DNA of 64,000 nucleotides from Pseudomonadota bacterium (GTDB taxonomy: Bacteria; Desulfobacterota; Desulfarculia; Desulfarculales; Desulfarculaceae): assembly GCA_018902755.1 (NCBI GenBank), contig JAHIQI010000051.1, positions 1-64,000 of the forward strand. Direction: 5' to 3'. Below the pieces are notes generated by a model. That model saw nothing but the letters and a program-made list of their open reading frames with translations, did no database searches and had not been told where the DNA came from. Below, piece after piece: positions 63,248-64,000 of the stretch. The first letter of the stretch is position 1, and each line of letters starts with the position of its first letter. The translations under genes were made by a program, and so were the position numbers.

Positions 63248-64000
63248 ATGAAACTGCGTATCACCATGGCCGCCCTGACGCTGCTGCTCCTGGCCACCAC
63301 GGCCCAGGCGGGCTGGGTCTTGCACCAGGAGACCCCCGGCGGGCCCAGCACCATGTTGGTGCAGGACAACAAGGTGCGGGCGGGCGTGGGCCTGGGGGGC
63401 ATGATCTACGACCTGAAAAACGAAACCGCGACCATGCTCAACCCGGACCGCCAGGTCTATTGGTCGGGCAATCCCCAGCAGCTCGGCCAGCAGATGAACC
63501 AGGCCCTGGAAGCGCGCATGGAGCAGGCCCTCAAGCAGGCGCCCCCGGAGCAGCGCGACCAGATGCGCACCATGATGAAACAGCGCATGGGCCAAGGCGG
63601 CATGGGCCAAGGCCAGGGCAAGGCCATGGCTCCCCCGGCGGCCCAGGTCGAGGTGAAGGACACCGGCCAGAGCGCCAAGATCGCCGGATACAACTCCACC
63701 AAATACCAGGTCTACGTGGACGGCAAGCTGCGCCAGGAGATGTGGGTGGCCCAGGTGCCCGGCTTCAAGAAAGAGATGGACATGGGCAAGATGATGAAGC
63801 TGGCCCATTCCATGCGCGCCGGAGCCGGCGGCCAGGGCCTGGGTTGGCGGCGCTCCGAGGCGGTGCAAAAGCTCATCTCCCAAGGTATGCCCATGAAGAT
63901 CGTGGAATACGGCCACGGCGGCCCCATGACCGTGATGACCATGACCTCGGTTGAAAAGAAAAACCTGCCCGCCTCCACCTTTCAGCCCCCGGCCGGATGG
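63248..64000 (+). CDS. Secreted DUF4412-like protein (3' end off the window)
   Basis: 251 codons visible, with GGGAGG seven bases before the ATG; the frame is still open at base 64000. Signal peptide about 1-21 (...TTAQAGW). Two antiparallel beta-sheet-like halves are separated by a Met/Gln/Gly-rich stretch (MKQRMGQGGMGQGQGKAM). The pattern ...GYNSTKYQVYVDGKLRQEMWVA... and TFQPPAGW at the edge fits DUF4412 periplasmic proteins, which end shortly after this motif. Only a few residues are probably missing. Confidence 0.75.
   Translation, partial: MKLRITMAALTLLLLATTAQAGWVLHQETPGGPSTMLVQDNKVRAGVGLGGMIYDLKNETATMLNPDRQVYWSGNPQQLGQQMNQALEARMEQALKQAPPEQRDQMRTMMKQRMGQGGMGQGQGKAMAPPAAQVEVKDTGQSAKIAGYNSTKYQVYVDGKLRQEMWVAQVPGFKKEMDMGKMMKLAHSMRAGAGGQGLGWRRSEAVQKLISQGMPMKIVEYGHGGPMTVMTMTSVEKKNLPASTFQPPAGW

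Overview
The window is a 64 kb piece of a high-GC (about 68-70% by eye) Gram-negative chromosome. Most likely it is a strictly anaerobic, sulfate-reducer-like Desulfobacterota ('Deltaproteobacteria', Desulfarculus-like). This is inferred from the 4Fe-4S-rich oxidoreductases, the DUF3786, QueH and DsrE-type proteins, the long histidine kinases, and the style of the intergenic repeats. It is not proven by any marker gene.

Layout. (1) 1-7556: head, neck and tail-tube genes of an HK97-type siphovirus in canonical order (terminase, portal, protease, capsid, gp6-like connector, gp10-like, tail terminator, tail tube). The module ends at a strong terminator with no tape measure, lysis or integrase genes to its right. 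(2) 7592-13778: a KdsC-like protein with a degenerate active site, DUF3786, QueH, an unknown coiled-coil protein ending in a CheZ-like CheY-binding peptide, a 2-hydroxyacid dehydrogenase, an alpha/beta hydrolase, and two small membrane proteins. (3) 13900-22809 (minus): a cytoplasmic molybdopterin oxidoreductase, a four-cluster ferredoxin, and two ~1000-residue tandem paralogues that join a degenerate NuoF-like domain to a GltD-like flavoprotein and a polyferredoxin tail. Divergent from it is a PAS sensor that has the His box but no ATPase domain. (4) 25015-25309: two tRNA-Ser genes with promoter and terminator. (5) 25334-32000: an M48 protease, an alkaline-phosphatase-superfamily enzyme, a SYLF protein, nested repeats, and a pseudo-phosphatase translationally coupled to an APS-kinase-like protein. 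(6) 32151-36593: ileS-lspA-lgt-gcvH. (7) 36674-42268: a diguanylate cyclase, a His-rich peptide, a TrkH/TrkA-type K+ uptake system, an MFS transporter and a membrane protein. (8) 42556-46129: gatB (with an AT-rich patch), mtnA, ilvE. (9) 46200-53704: repeats, DUF3795, engB, an aminotransferase, hisG-hisI, rlmN, a DsrE-like protein, a YaiI-like protein and a HAD phosphatase. (10) 53727-64000: a solute-binding protein plus hybrid histidine kinase pair, two glycosyltransferases, a gene relic, rpiA, a thioredoxin-like protein and a truncated DUF4412-like gene.

How the genes work together. The clearest functional unit beyond housekeeping is the 13.9-22.8 kb redox operon. It looks like a soluble electron-transfer or bifurcation-like complex linking a Mo enzyme to NAD(P)H and ferredoxin. 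Several proteins keep a fold but have lost catalytic residues: the KdsC-like protein, the NuoF-like domains, one alkaline-phosphatase-like protein and one histidine kinase. This recurring theme may deserve more attention than any single gene. All function calls rest on motif recognition by eye; no database search was run.
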